64,000 nt of DNA from Citromicrobium sp. UBA3494 (GTDB taxonomy: Bacteria; Pseudomonadota; Alphaproteobacteria; Sphingomonadales; Sphingomonadaceae). The notes under the pieces are model-generated. The model was not told the origin of the DNA. It saw only the letters and a list, made by a program, of their open reading frames with translations, and searched no databases. Position 1 is the stretch's first letter; each line of letters begins with the position of its first letter. Below are positions 17,776 through 25,842 of the stretch, one piece after another. The position numbers were made by a program, and so were the translations under genes. The stretch spans positions 242,956 to 306,955 of the forward strand of contig DFQH01000007.1 in assembly GCA_002377695.1 (NCBI GenBank), in the 5' to 3' direction.

Positions 17776-18888
17776 CTAGCCCTGAGGCGTCACCAGATAC
17801 TTCTCGCCGGTGCGCATCTTCGCATATTGCAGCACCGCATCCTTCTCCAGCATGCCCTCCAGCGTCACCTCTGCGGTGTAGTTGCTCTTGAACGTGGTGG
17901 TGAGGTTGTCGAGCACGCGCTGGCGCATGCGGGCCACGGTTTCCTTGCCGGCGCTCTGCATGAAGGGGAACAGCAGCCAGCCCGACAGCGTCCAGCCGAA
18001 GCCGTAGGACGGCGTCAGGATCGTCGGGCCAATGTCGAGCCGCCCGTAGATGTACATCTTCTTCGGCTGGTTCGAACCATAGCGGCTGTATTCGGTCATC
18101 TTGCCGACCGCGACCTGCTCCATCGCCTTGAACGCGGTATCCACCGCCTTGCCGCCGCCGATCGGATCGAAGCCGATAAACGCATCGGTCTCGTCGATTG
18201 CCTTGCGCAGCTGGGCCATGAAGTCGTCGTCCGACGAATTGACGATGTGCTTTGCGCCAAGGTCCTTGAGCACATCGACCTGTTCCTGGCGGCGTACGAT
18301 GTTGACCAGCTCCATGTCGTCTTCCTGGCAGATCCGGACGAGCATCTGGCCGAGGTTGGAAGCAGCGGCGGTGTGCAGGATCGCCTTGAACCCTTCCATC
18401 TTCGCAGTTTCGACGAAGCCCAGCGCGGTCATCGGATTGACGAAGGCGGAAGCACCGTCCCTGGAAGAGATATCACCCAGCGGGATGCACATGCTGGCAT
18501 CGGCGATCGCATATTCGCTGAATGCGGTGCCGGGCACGCAAGACACGCGCTTGCCCATCAGCGCCTTCGCCATGTCGGAATCGCCAGTGGCGATCACTTC
18601 GCCAGCGCCTTCATTGCCGACCGGCATACGCTGGCCGTGGCGGCCCTTGGCGCCCGAATTGAACGGTTCGGGCATCTTGGCGACGATCTTGCCGTCCGAA
18701 TACTCCGCATTTTCCAGGTCCGCCTGGCCAACCAGCAGCGCAAGGTCGCTCGGGTTGATGGGCGCGGCTTCCATTTTCACGAGCACCTGGTTTCCCTTGG
18801 GGTCGGGAAACTCACTGGTCGCGACTTCGACGGTCAGCGTGCCGTCGCTTTCGAGCGTGGTGAAAATCTGCTTGCCGGTGGTGCTCAT
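17776..18888 (-). CDS. Zinc-free medium-chain dehydrogenase/reductase (quinone-reductase-like)
   Basis: 370 residues. An MDR-superfamily NAD(P)H oxidoreductase: GroES-like N-terminal part (VLVKMEAAPINPSDLALL) and Rossmann part with HTAAASNLGQMLVRICQ. The catalytic and structural zinc cysteines of alcohol dehydrogenases are absent, pointing to the quinone reductase/enoyl reductase branch. Substrate unknown. Its ATG overlaps the stop of the upstream membrane-protein gene (ATGA), placing it third in a truA-led operon. Confidence 0.82.
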   Translation of the reverse strand: MSTTGKQIFTTLESDGTLTVEVATSEFPDPKGNQVLVKMEAAPINPSDLALLVGQADLENAEYSDGKIVAKMPEPFNSGAKGRHGQRMPVGNEGAGEVIATGDSDMAKALMGKRVSCVPGTAFSEYAIADASMCIPLGDISSRDGASAFVNPMTALGFVETAKMEGFKAILHTAAASNLGQMLVRICQEDDMELVNIVRRQEQVDVLKDLGAKHIVNSSDDDFMAQLRKAIDETDAFIGFDPIGGGKAVDTAFKAMEQVAVGKMTEYSRYGSNQPKKMYIYGRLDIGPTILTPSYGFGWTLSGWLLFPFMQSAGKETVARMRQRVLDNLTTTFKSNYTAEVTLEGMLEKDAVLQYAKMRTGEKYLVTPQG

Positions 18889-19316
18889 TCTTGCCTCTCT
18901 TTCTTGTCTTTTTCAGGTTCGGGTTTGTCTTTTGGAGCTTTTGGTCGCTCTCTCCCGCGCGGGATCAGTTCGACCAGAACGATCATCAGTGCCCATACAG
19001 CCAGCGTGGGTTGCAGCTGGGGGATCGGCGGAAGGTCCAGCGGATCGTCCATTATGCGCGGGATCATGAAGATGACGAAGGCGGCCAGCGCGCCATAGGC
19101 CAGCTTGTATTCGCTGTGCGCGAGATAGAGGATCGAGACGACCGCGCTCGCACTCAGAAACAGAAGCACCGCGAAATCACCCGGCGGCAGGCCACTGGCA
19201 TCCGCCAGCACGAAACCCAGCACCGCCCCGAAGACGATGTTGATGCCCTGGATATTCGCTTCGTATTCGCCATCACTCAACCGCGAGGTGGTGGGGAAGT
19301 GATACCATTTTGCCAT
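18885..19316 (-). CDS. Integral membrane protein of unknown function with charged C-terminal tail
   Basis: 143 residues. No family recognised. Three to four hydrophobic segments (about 24-42, 48-64, 70-86 and 103-118) are followed by a Lys/Glu/Pro-rich tail of about 20 residues, probably cytoplasmic. Start ATG 19316 overlaps the truA stop as TGATG, and its own stop overlaps the next start as ATGA. A longer frame from 19778 lies inside truA and is rejected. Confidence 0.7.
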   Translation of the reverse strand: MAKWYHFPTTSRLSDGEYEANIQGINIVFGAVLGFVLADASGLPPGDFAVLLFLSASAVVSILYLAHSEYKLAYGALAAFVIFMIPRIMDDPLDLPPIPQLQPTLAVWALMIVLVELIPRGRERPKAPKDKPEPEKDKKERQE

Positions 19317-20080
19317 CAGATGCCGCCCTCGGGTTCGGGGTAGATCGCCTCGACGAAGTAGAGCCCGTGGGCGGGGGCGTTCAAGCCCAGTTCCTGTCGG
19401 TCCTTCGCTTCGAGAACCTGTGCGATGCGGCCTTCGTTCCAGCGGCCCATGCCGACCAGCGCGAGGCAGCCGACCATCGAGCGGACCTGATGGTGCAGGA
19501 AACTGCGCGCGGCGACATGGATGCGAATTTCGTCTCCGGAGCGTTCGACGTCCAGCCTGTCGAGCGTCTTGACCGGGCTCGCCGCCTGGCAGTGGACCGA
19601 TCGGAAGGTGGTGAAGTCGTGGTGCCCGACGAGGGCCTGCGCGGCGCGGTGCATCGCCTCGGCATCGCAGTCGGGAGAGACCAGCCAGGCGCGGTTCTTT
19701 TCCAGCGTCAGCGGAGCGCGGCGGTTGATGATCCGGTAGAGGTAGCGCCGCCCGATGCAGCTGAAGCGCGCGTGCCAATCATCGGGGACGACCTCGCACT
19801 TCGTCACCGCGATCGGGGCAGGGCGCAAATGCGCGTTGAGCGCTTCGCCCATGCGGAAAGGCGTCAGCTTGCTTTCGATATCGAAATGGCTGCGCATGGA
19901 GAGCGCGTGGACGCCGGTGTCGGTGCGCCCCGCGCTGTGCAGCGTGACTTCTTCTCCGGTCACGCCGCGGACGGCTTCCTCGACCGCCTGCTGCACGCTG
20001 GGCCCGTCCTTCTGCCGCTGCAGGCCGAAGAAGGGCGTGCCATCGAATTCCAGCGTGAGGGCATAGCGGGTGAGTCCCAT
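19316..20080 (-). CDS. truA: tRNA pseudouridine(38-40) synthase
   Basis: 254 residues. Modifies uridines 38-40 in the anticodon arm. The catalytic Asp is in [13 protein letters not shown], with [14 protein letters not shown] and [13 protein letters not shown] as the other family motifs. Start ATG 20080 ([14 protein letters not shown]) fits the family; the longer frame to 20269 is basic junk-like sequence. The order fmt, small lipoprotein, truA on one strand recalls the common fmt-truA neighbourhood. Confidence 0.96.
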   Translation of the reverse strand: MGLTRYALTLEFDGTPFFGLQRQKDGPSVQQAVEEAVRGVTGEEVTLHSAGRTDTGVHALSMRSHFDIESKLTPFRMGEALNAHLRPAPIAVTKCEVVPDDWHARFSCIGRRYLYRIINRRAPLTLEKNRAWLVSPDCDAEAMHRAAQALVGHHDFTTFRSVHCQAASPVKTLDRLDVERSGDEIRIHVAARSFLHHQVRSMVGCLALVGMGRWNEGRIAQVLEAKDRQELGLNAPAHGLYFVEAIYPEPEGGI

Positions 20081-20135
20081 GCCGCCCCTGCTAGGGACAG
20101 ATCGCCGCGAAGCAACCCGTCGCGTGATCCGCCCC

Positions 20136-20633
20136 TTACATAATCTCAAGGCCTTCAGGCAGCGGTTCGCGCACGCATTTGGCACCGTCCTTGAACGCGA
20201 CCGACCGTTCTGCCGTGCCCGGATCGGTCCGGTAGGCGGCAATGTCGAGCGTGCCGAGATCGACATCATAGCGTGATCGTGTGCCGTTCGCGCTGGTCCA
20301 GTCCATGCGGATAACGCCGTTTTCGATTTTCAGCGCGCAGTTTTCCTGCCCCGCCTGACACAGGTCGAAGGCCTGGTTCTGGAAATCGGAATAGCGCTTC
20401 GGCTGCCCGTCGATCAGGATGAAGCGCTCGGTCGTTGTGAGGCCTGTCTTGCCGTCGTAATCGGGCATCGCGCAGGTGATCAGCCCGTCGGACACATCGG
20501 CTGGAGCTGCGGAGGTGACGGCTGGCAAGCTGTCGCCAGATGCTTCGCCCGACGCCGCTTCGCCGGGCTCCGCCGCGCCGCAGGCGGCCAGTGCCGTGGT
20601 CGCCGCGATCGTGATTGCCATCATCCGTTTCAT
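20136..20633 (-). CDS. Putative lipoprotein, unknown function
   Basis: 165 residues with a clear type II signal: [18 protein letters not shown], lipid-modified Cys at residue 18. Then an Ala/Gly/Ser/Glu-rich spacer and a small domain with four further Cys ([32 protein letters not shown]) likely to form two disulfides. No named family recognised. It lies between fmt and truA on the same strand. Confidence 0.75.
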   Translation of the reverse strand: MKRMMAITIAATTALAACGAAEPGEAASGEASGDSLPAVTSAAPADVSDGLITCAMPDYDGKTGLTTTERFILIDGQPKRYSDFQNQAFDLCQAGQENCALKIENGVIRMDWTSANGTRSRYDVDLGTLDIAAYRTDPGTAERSVAFKDGAKCVREPLPEGLEIM

Positions 20634-20746
20634 GTCCGTTTCCCCGTTGTCTGCTCAGGGGACGACGTTTCGCGCCGGAGCTACGGAGTCAATCGCAGGC
20701 CTTGGGCCTAACGGACATTGTCATGATCGGGCGCGTCTGCACTGCC

Positions 20747-21652
20747 TCAATCGAGGTGCGCACCCTGTGCGATAGCTCGCCCGCGCTGGAAATCCGCCGT
20801 ATCCATGGCCGGCTTGCCCGCCCGCTGGACGCGGGTAAGGCGCAGCGTGCCAGATCCGCATGCAACCGTCAGTGCATCGTCCAGCACGGTGCCGGGATTG
20901 CCGCTGCCCTCCGCAATCTGGGCCGCCAGCACCTTTACCCTGGTATCCTCGTGTTCGAAGAACGCCCCCGGCCACGGCGTGAACGCGCGCACCTGCCGTT
21001 CCACCTGCGCGGCATCCTGCGTCCAGTCGAGCCGCGCTTCGGCCTTGTCGATCTTGGGCGCATGGGTCGCTTCGGCGTCATCCTGGGCGACCGGGATATG
21101 GATCGCGAGGTCGCGCAGCGTGCCGACCATCAGTTGCGCGCCCTTGCGGGCCAGCTCGTCGGTCAATTCGCCCGCGGTCTTGCGGTCGATGGGCGTGCGC
21201 ACGGTCGCCAGCATGGGGCCGGTGTCGAGCCCGGCCTCCATCTGCATGATGGTGACGCCGGTGCCGGTATCGCCAGCGAGAATTGCACGCTGGATCGGCG
21301 CGGCGCCTCTCCACCGAGGCAGGATGCTGGCATGCACGTTAAGACAGCCATGTTTGGGCGCGTCGAGCACTGCCTGCGGGAGGATCAGGCCGTAAGCGGC
21401 GACCACGCCGACATCGGCCTCCAGCGCGGCGAAGGCGTCTTTTTCCTCCTGCGATTTGAGCGAGACGGGATGACGCACCTCCATGCCGAGGCGTTCAGCC
21501 GCTTCGTGCACCGGCGTGCGCTGCAATGCCTTGCCGCGGCCCGCCTTGCGTGGCGGCTGGGTATAGACGCACACCACATCATGCGCGGCCCGCACCAGCG
21601 CCTCGAGCGTCGGCACCGCGAAATCGGGCGTTCCCATGAAGACGATGCGCAT
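20747..21652 (-). CDS. fmt: Methionyl-tRNA formyltransferase
   Basis: 301 residues. Formylates initiator Met-tRNA with 10-formyltetrahydrofolate. [18 protein letters not shown] starts the Rossmann core. The catalytic Asn-His-Asp set is in [19 protein letters not shown] and [17 protein letters not shown]; the C-terminal domain ([12 protein letters not shown] onwards) follows. Usually paired with def; here def lies about 0.8 kb away on the opposite strand beyond recR. Confidence 0.97.
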   Translation of the reverse strand: MRIVFMGTPDFAVPTLEALVRAAHDVVCVYTQPPRKAGRGKALQRTPVHEAAERLGMEVRHPVSLKSQEEKDAFAALEADVGVVAAYGLILPQAVLDAPKHGCLNVHASILPRWRGAAPIQRAILAGDTGTGVTIMQMEAGLDTGPMLATVRTPIDRKTAGELTDELARKGAQLMVGTLRDLAIHIPVAQDDAEATHAPKIDKAEARLDWTQDAAQVERQVRAFTPWPGAFFEHEDTRVKVLAAQIAEGSGNPGTVLDDALTVACGSGTLRLTRVQRAGKPAMDTADFQRGRAIAQGAHLD

Positions 21653-21676
21653 AGGCCTGGTTCCCGTATAGGTCCC

Positions 21677-21765
21677 CGCTCGTCCTGAGCCTGTCGAAGG
21701 ACCGCTTTTCCTTTGGGAACCGCGCTAGAAGAAAGTACGGCCCTTCGACAAGCTCAGGGTGAGCG
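21677..21765. repeat. Inverted repeat (TTCGACAAGCTCAGG type) between fmt and recR
   Basis: Left arm 21677-21700 and right arm 21742-21765 are near-perfect reverse complements built around CCTTCGACAAGCTCAGG. This motif is a widespread extragenic repeat in sphingomonads and relatives. It lies between two divergently transcribed genes, so promoters for both must share the space with it. Confidence 0.85.
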
Positions 21766-21779
21766 ATTAGGTGGTGGCA

Positions 21780-22376
21780 ATGGCATCGCAAGAAATCGAA
21801 GCATTGAGTTCCGCGCTGGCCCGCCTGCCCGGGCTGGGCCCGCGGTCGGCGCGGCGCGCGGTGCTGCATCTGGTGAAGAAGCGCGAGACGGCGCTGCCCG
21901 CGTTGCTCGACGCGCTGCTCGCTGTGCAGGACACGCTGGAGGAGTGCCGCATCTGCGGCAATGTCGACACGCGCGACCCCTGCGGCATCTGCGCCGACCC
22001 GAAGCGCGATGCGAAGTCGATCTGCGTGGTCGAGGATGTAGCGGACCTGTGGGCGCTCGACCGGGCGAAGCTGTTCTCGGGCACCTACCACGTGCTCGGC
22101 GGGCGGCTTTCCGCGCTCGACGGCGTGCGGCCCGAAGACCTTGCGATTCCGGGCCTGCTTGCGCGCGTCGAAGCGGGCGGGGTGGACGAGGTGGTGCTGG
22201 CAATGAACGCGACGCTGGAGGGGCAGACCACCGCCCACTACCTTGCCGAGCGACTGGAGGATTTCTCCGTACGCATCACGCAACTCGCCCACGGCCTGCC
22301 GGTGGGCGGAGAGCTCGACTATCTCGACGAGGGCACGCTGGCGCAGGCGTTGCGGGCGAGGCGGCCGTTGGGCTAG
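21780..22376 (+). CDS. recR: Recombination mediator protein RecR
   Basis: 198 residues. Works with RecO (and RecF) to load RecA on gapped DNA. Helix-hairpin-helix [19 protein letters not shown] at the start, a Cys4 zinc finger [16 protein letters not shown] at about 58-73, and a Toprim domain beginning [17 protein letters not shown] 21780 preceded by TAGGTGG; a GTG nine bases upstream is a possible alternative. def follows after 40 bases on the same strand. Confidence 0.96.
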   Translation: MASQEIEALSSALARLPGLGPRSARRAVLHLVKKRETALPALLDALLAVQDTLEECRICGNVDTRDPCGICADPKRDAKSICVVEDVADLWALDRAKLFSGTYHVLGGRLSALDGVRPEDLAIPGLLARVEAGGVDEVVLAMNATLEGQTTAHYLAERLEDFSVRITQLAHGLPVGGELDYLDEGTLAQALRARRPLG

Positions 22377-22416
22377 CCGCTTGATAGCAGGGCCAACCCC
22401 GCTTATCTGACGCCCC

Positions 22417-22989
22417 ATGGCTATCCGTGAAATCCTTGAAGTGCCGGACCCCCGGCTCAAAACCGTGTCGCAACCCGTCGAGGCGGCTGAGTTCGATGAC
22501 GATCTGCGCACGCTGATCGACGACATGTTCGAAACGATGTATGCCGCGCACGGCATCGGTCTTGCCGCGATCCAGGTGGGCGTGCCCAAGCGCATTCTCG
22601 TAATCGACCTGCAGCCGGAAGACCCGGATGCAGAGCCGGTCGAGTGCGATCATGACGGGCACAGCCACACGCACCCGGCGACGAAGAAAGAGCCGCGGGT
22701 GTTCATAAATCCCGAAATCCTGGACCCGGCGGAAGAACTTTCGACCTATCAGGAAGGCTGCCTCTCAGTCCCCGATATCTACGCCGACGTCGATCGCCCG
22801 GTGACGTGCACGGTGCGCTGGCAGGATCTCGACGGGAAAGAGCATACCGAAGCGCTGGAAGGCATGATGGCGACCTGCATCCAGCACGAGATGGATCACC
22901 TCGAAGGTATCCTGTTCATCGACCATTTGAGCCGCCTCAAGCGCAACATGGCACTGAAGAAGCTCAAAAAGCTGAGGGTGGCGGCCTGA
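22417..22989 (+). CDS. def: Peptide deformylase with His-rich insertion
   Basis: 190 residues. Removes N-formyl from nascent proteins. All three motifs are present: GIGLAAIQVG, EGCLSVP and QHEMDHLEG, giving the Cys-His-His metal site plus catalytic Glu. Odd: between the second strand and FINPEILD there is an acidic/His-rich insert, ECDHDGHSHTHP, at about residues 76-87. This is absent from the standard bacterial enzyme and looks like a metal-binding segment. Confidence 0.96.
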   Translation: MAIREILEVPDPRLKTVSQPVEAAEFDDDLRTLIDDMFETMYAAHGIGLAAIQVGVPKRILVIDLQPEDPDAEPVECDHDGHSHTHPATKKEPRVFINPEILDPAEELSTYQEGCLSVPDIYADVDRPVTCTVRWQDLDGKEHTEALEGMMATCIQHEMDHLEGILFIDHLSRLKRNMALKKLKKLRVAA

Positions 22990-22992
22990 TAC

Positions 22993-23078
22993 TCGTCATT
23001 GCGAGCGAGCGAAGCAATCCAGAGCGTAACGCTTGACGGCTCTGGATTGCCGCGGGGCTCCGCCCCTCGCAATGACGA
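22993..23078. repeat. Inverted repeat element after def
   Basis: Arms TCGTCATTGCGAG (22993-23005) and CTCGCAATGACGA (23066-23078), with an inner pair CAATCCAGAG / CTCTGGATTG, form an 86-base cruciform-like element of the common extragenic type. It lies between convergent def and the Cys-rich protein gene and may terminate both. Confidence 0.85.
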
Positions 23079-23090
23079 TAGACTGGCATT

Positions 23091-23489
23091 TTACGCCGCG
23101 GCCACCATACCCTGTAGCGCCTTGACGCAGTCTTCCATGCACTCGCGGCACATCTTCTCGCAGCGCTTGCAGTGCGGATTGTCGTGCTTCGCGCATTCCT
23201 CCGCGCAGACCTTGCATGCAAGGACGCAGGCTTCGAGCAACGACTTGATCACCGCCGTGTTGCCGTGCGTACGGCGCGCGGCGACCGTGCTGACCGCCTG
23301 ACAGATATCCGCGCAATCCGAGCACTTGCGGATGCACGCGCTCATGTCGCCATCCTCGGCATTGCAGGCATCGGCGCAGGAATTGCAGATCGCCGCGCAA
23401 TACATCGCGTGCTTGATCGCCTCGCCCAGCTGGTCGTTGTAATCGGCACCCACCTGCGGGTGTTCCTTGATCATTTCCTTGATCGACAT
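23091..23489 (-). CDS. Four-helix-bundle Cys-rich protein, Csp-like copper storage (DUF326-type)
   Basis: 132 residues with 17 cysteines, mostly as CxxxC or CxxC along four helices: MYCAAICNSCADAC, MSACIRKCSDCADIC, LEACVLACKVCAEEC and HCKRCEKMCRECMEDC. This spacing matches the Csp copper-storage proteins, which bind many Cu(I) ions inside the bundle. No signal peptide is visible, so the cytosolic Csp3 type is most likely. ATG 23489 has GGAGAA upstream. Which metal it binds in this organism is inferred from the family only. Confidence 0.88.
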   Translation of the reverse strand: MSIKEMIKEHPQVGADYNDQLGEAIKHAMYCAAICNSCADACNAEDGDMSACIRKCSDCADICQAVSTVAARRTHGNTAVIKSLLEACVLACKVCAEECAKHDNPHCKRCEKMCRECMEDCVKALQGMVAAA

Positions 23490-23583
23490 GCGTTTTCTCC
23501 TTCTCTCATAAGGGAGCGGAACGGGCGGGGGATAGTTCCCGCGGCGGCTTGGCGTGCGGCGTCGTTCCAGCTATGTTCTGGCT

Positions 23584-25050
23584 ATGGAATATGCGATTCT
23601 GGGTGTCGTGGCGCTGCTGATCGGGCTGGGCGTCGGGTGGTATCTCGGCGGCAGGCCGGCGGCCGAGCTGAAGGCGCGGCTGGCCGAGAGCGAGCGGGAC
23701 GCGAAGGAGACCGACGCCAGGTACCTGCGCGCCTATGCCGAGCTTGAGGCCGCGCGCGAAAAGGGCGCGCGGGTCGATGCGTTGGACGCAGAGCTGAAGG
23801 AAACACGCGCGCGGCACGAAGCCGTGCTGGAGGATGTGCGGCGTACCAATGGCGAATTGTCATCCGAACTGGCGACGCTCAAGGAAAAGACCGCGAATTT
23901 CGACGAGCAGAAACGCCTGCTAGTCGAGGCGCGCGAGGAATTGCTCAAGGAATTCCAGAACACCGGCTCGGCGGTGCTGACCAAGGCGCAGGAAGCCTTT
24001 CTGGAGCGCGCGAACGAGCGGTTCGGCCATTCGGAAAAGTCGTCTGAAGAGAAAATCCGCGAACTGCTGGCCCCGGTGGGGGAGCGGCTTGCGAAATACG
24101 AAAAGCAGGTCTCCGACCTGGAGGAAAAGCGCACCAACGCCTTTTCCTCGCTCGCGGCCCAGATCGAGCAGATGCGGCTGGGGCAGGAGGAAGTGCGGCG
24201 CGAAGCGCAGCGGCTTGGCAATTCGCTGACGAATGCTCCCAAGGCGCGCGGCCGCTGGGGCGAGCGGGCCTTGCAGAACGTGCTCGAGCAGTGCGGCCTG
24301 TCCGAGCACACCGATTTCCTGCTCGAACATTCGCTGGATACAGACGAGGGCCGACTGCGGCCCGACGCCATCGTCAAGGTGCCGGGTTCGAAGAAGCTGG
24401 TGATCGACGCCAAGGTATCGCTCAACGCCTATCAGGCCGCGTTCGAGGCGGAGGACGAAGACGAGCGCAAGCGCCATCTGGACCTCCACGCCAAATCGAT
24501 GCGCGGCCATGTGCAGACGCTGGGGTCGAAGAGTTACCAGAGCCAGTTCGACGATGCGCCGGACTATGTCGTGATGTTCGTGCCGGGCGAGCATTTCGTG
24601 GCCGCTGCGCTCGATGCCGATCCGGAGCTGTGGGATTTTGCGTTCCGCAACAAGGTTTTGCTGGCGACGCCGACCAATCTGGTGGCGATCGCGCGGACCG
24701 TGGCGCAGGTCTGGCGGCAGGACACGATCGCCAAGGAAGCGATGGAGATCGGCAAGGCGGGCGCGGAACTCTACGACCGGCTCGCTATTGCTGCCGAGCA
24801 CATGAAGCGCGTGGGCGGCGGGCTGGAAAGCGCGGTCAAGAATTACAACAAGTTCGTCGGCAGCTTCGAGCGCAACGTGCTGTCTTCGGGGCGCCGTCTG
24901 GCCGAAAAGGGGATCGAGATCGGCAAGCGCGAGATCGAGGAAATCCCGCAGATCGCGGAGACCCCTACCTACACTTCCGACGATGTGGCTGCCATGGACG
25001 AGAGCGGAGCGCCCGAGAGTCTGGAAGACGCGCGCAACGCGGCTGAATAG
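23584..25050 (+). CDS. rmuC: DNA recombination protein RmuC
   Basis: 488 residues. One N-terminal membrane segment (YAILGVVALLIGLGVGWYL), a long Glu/Lys/Arg-rich coiled coil to about residue 220, then the nuclease-like RmuC core: ARGRWGERALQNVLEQCGL, RPDAIVKVPGSKKLVIDAKV, and FVPGEHFVAAALDADPELW. RmuC limits inversion at short inverted repeats. Start ATG 23584 rather than the in-frame codon at 23554, because the membrane anchor begins there. Confidence 0.95.
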   Translation: MEYAILGVVALLIGLGVGWYLGGRPAAELKARLAESERDAKETDARYLRAYAELEAAREKGARVDALDAELKETRARHEAVLEDVRRTNGELSSELATLKEKTANFDEQKRLLVEAREELLKEFQNTGSAVLTKAQEAFLERANERFGHSEKSSEEKIRELLAPVGERLAKYEKQVSDLEEKRTNAFSSLAAQIEQMRLGQEEVRREAQRLGNSLTNAPKARGRWGERALQNVLEQCGLSEHTDFLLEHSLDTDEGRLRPDAIVKVPGSKKLVIDAKVSLNAYQAAFEAEDEDERKRHLDLHAKSMRGHVQTLGSKSYQSQFDDAPDYVVMFVPGEHFVAAALDADPELWDFAFRNKVLLATPTNLVAIARTVAQVWRQDTIAKEAMEIGKAGAELYDRLAIAAEHMKRVGGGLESAVKNYNKFVGSFERNVLSSGRRLAEKGIEIGKREIEEIPQIAETPTYTSDDVAAMDESGAPESLEDARNAAE

Positions 25051-25135
25051 GCCCGCGCGAGGCAGGAAACCGGTCCGCGTACGAAGCCCGGTCAGACATA
25101 AAGGTTGGCGCATCCGCATTTTCGCGTCTCTCGCG

Positions 25136-25164
25136 TTGCATTTCCGGAAGACTGCGCCTAACTA
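25136..25164 (+). promoter_or_regulatory. Candidate sigma-70-type promoter for the rimP-nusA-infB operon
   Basis: TTGCAT at 25136-25141 and TAACTA at 25159-25164 are separated by exactly 17 bases, about 100 bases upstream of rimP in a 213-base gap. Consensus fit is moderate. No other strong feature was seen in this gap, and it is the only long non-coding stretch before the operon. Confidence 0.4.
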
Positions 25165-25263
25165 ACCGTCATCCCGACATCGCTGGCACCATGTTGGGCC
25201 GGGCCGCAAGGCACCGGCGCCAAACTGCACGGCCATGGCATTCGGGAGAAAGAACGGAGATTT

Positions 25264-25842
25264 ATGGCGGATATCGCGCGACTGACACAGATTATCGAGC
25301 CCGAGGCGAAGGCCCTGGGATTCGATCTCGTGCGCGTGAAGATGATGCCTTCCGAAGCCGGGGACGGCACGCAGGCGCTGCAGATCATGGCGGAAGACCC
25401 GGCGACGGGCCAGCTGGTGATCGAACAATGCGCTGCGCTGAGCCGCGCTGTTTCCGCGAAGATCGATGCTCTGGAAGAGCAGGGCGACGTGCTGATCGAG
25501 GGGGCCTATCACCTCGAAGTCAGCTCGCCCGGGATCGATCGCCCGCTGACCCGTGCGAAGGATTTTGACGACTGGGCGGGGCACGAGGCCAAGATTTCCA
25601 TGGCCAAGGGCTATGAGGGCCAGCGTACGTTCAAAGGCACGCTCGAAGGCCTGCATCCGGACCGCGGCATCGACTTCGTCCACATCAAGGATGCCAAGGG
25701 CACCATTCATGTCCTTCAGTTGGAAGAAATTCATTCGGCGAAGCTCGTCCTGACCGACGAACTGATCGCCGCGACCAAACCGCTCGACACCACGGGTGCC
25801 GACGAAGTACTAGAAGACCAACAAGAAAAGGCTGACGACTGA
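25264..25842 (+). CDS. rimP: Ribosome maturation factor RimP
   Basis: 192 residues. Needed for 30S assembly. N-terminal domain IIEPEAKALGFDLVRVKM and LEVSSPGIDRPLTRAKDF, the most conserved RimP stretch, are present; the C-terminal Sm-like domain follows, and the last 30 residues are an acidic tail. First gene of the classical rimP-nusA-infB operon; its stop overlaps the nusA start as TGATG. Confidence 0.96.
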   Translation: MADIARLTQIIEPEAKALGFDLVRVKMMPSEAGDGTQALQIMAEDPATGQLVIEQCAALSRAVSAKIDALEEQGDVLIEGAYHLEVSSPGIDRPLTRAKDFDDWAGHEAKISMAKGYEGQRTFKGTLEGLHPDRGIDFVHIKDAKGTIHVLQLEEIHSAKLVLTDELIAATKPLDTTGADEVLEDQQEKADD

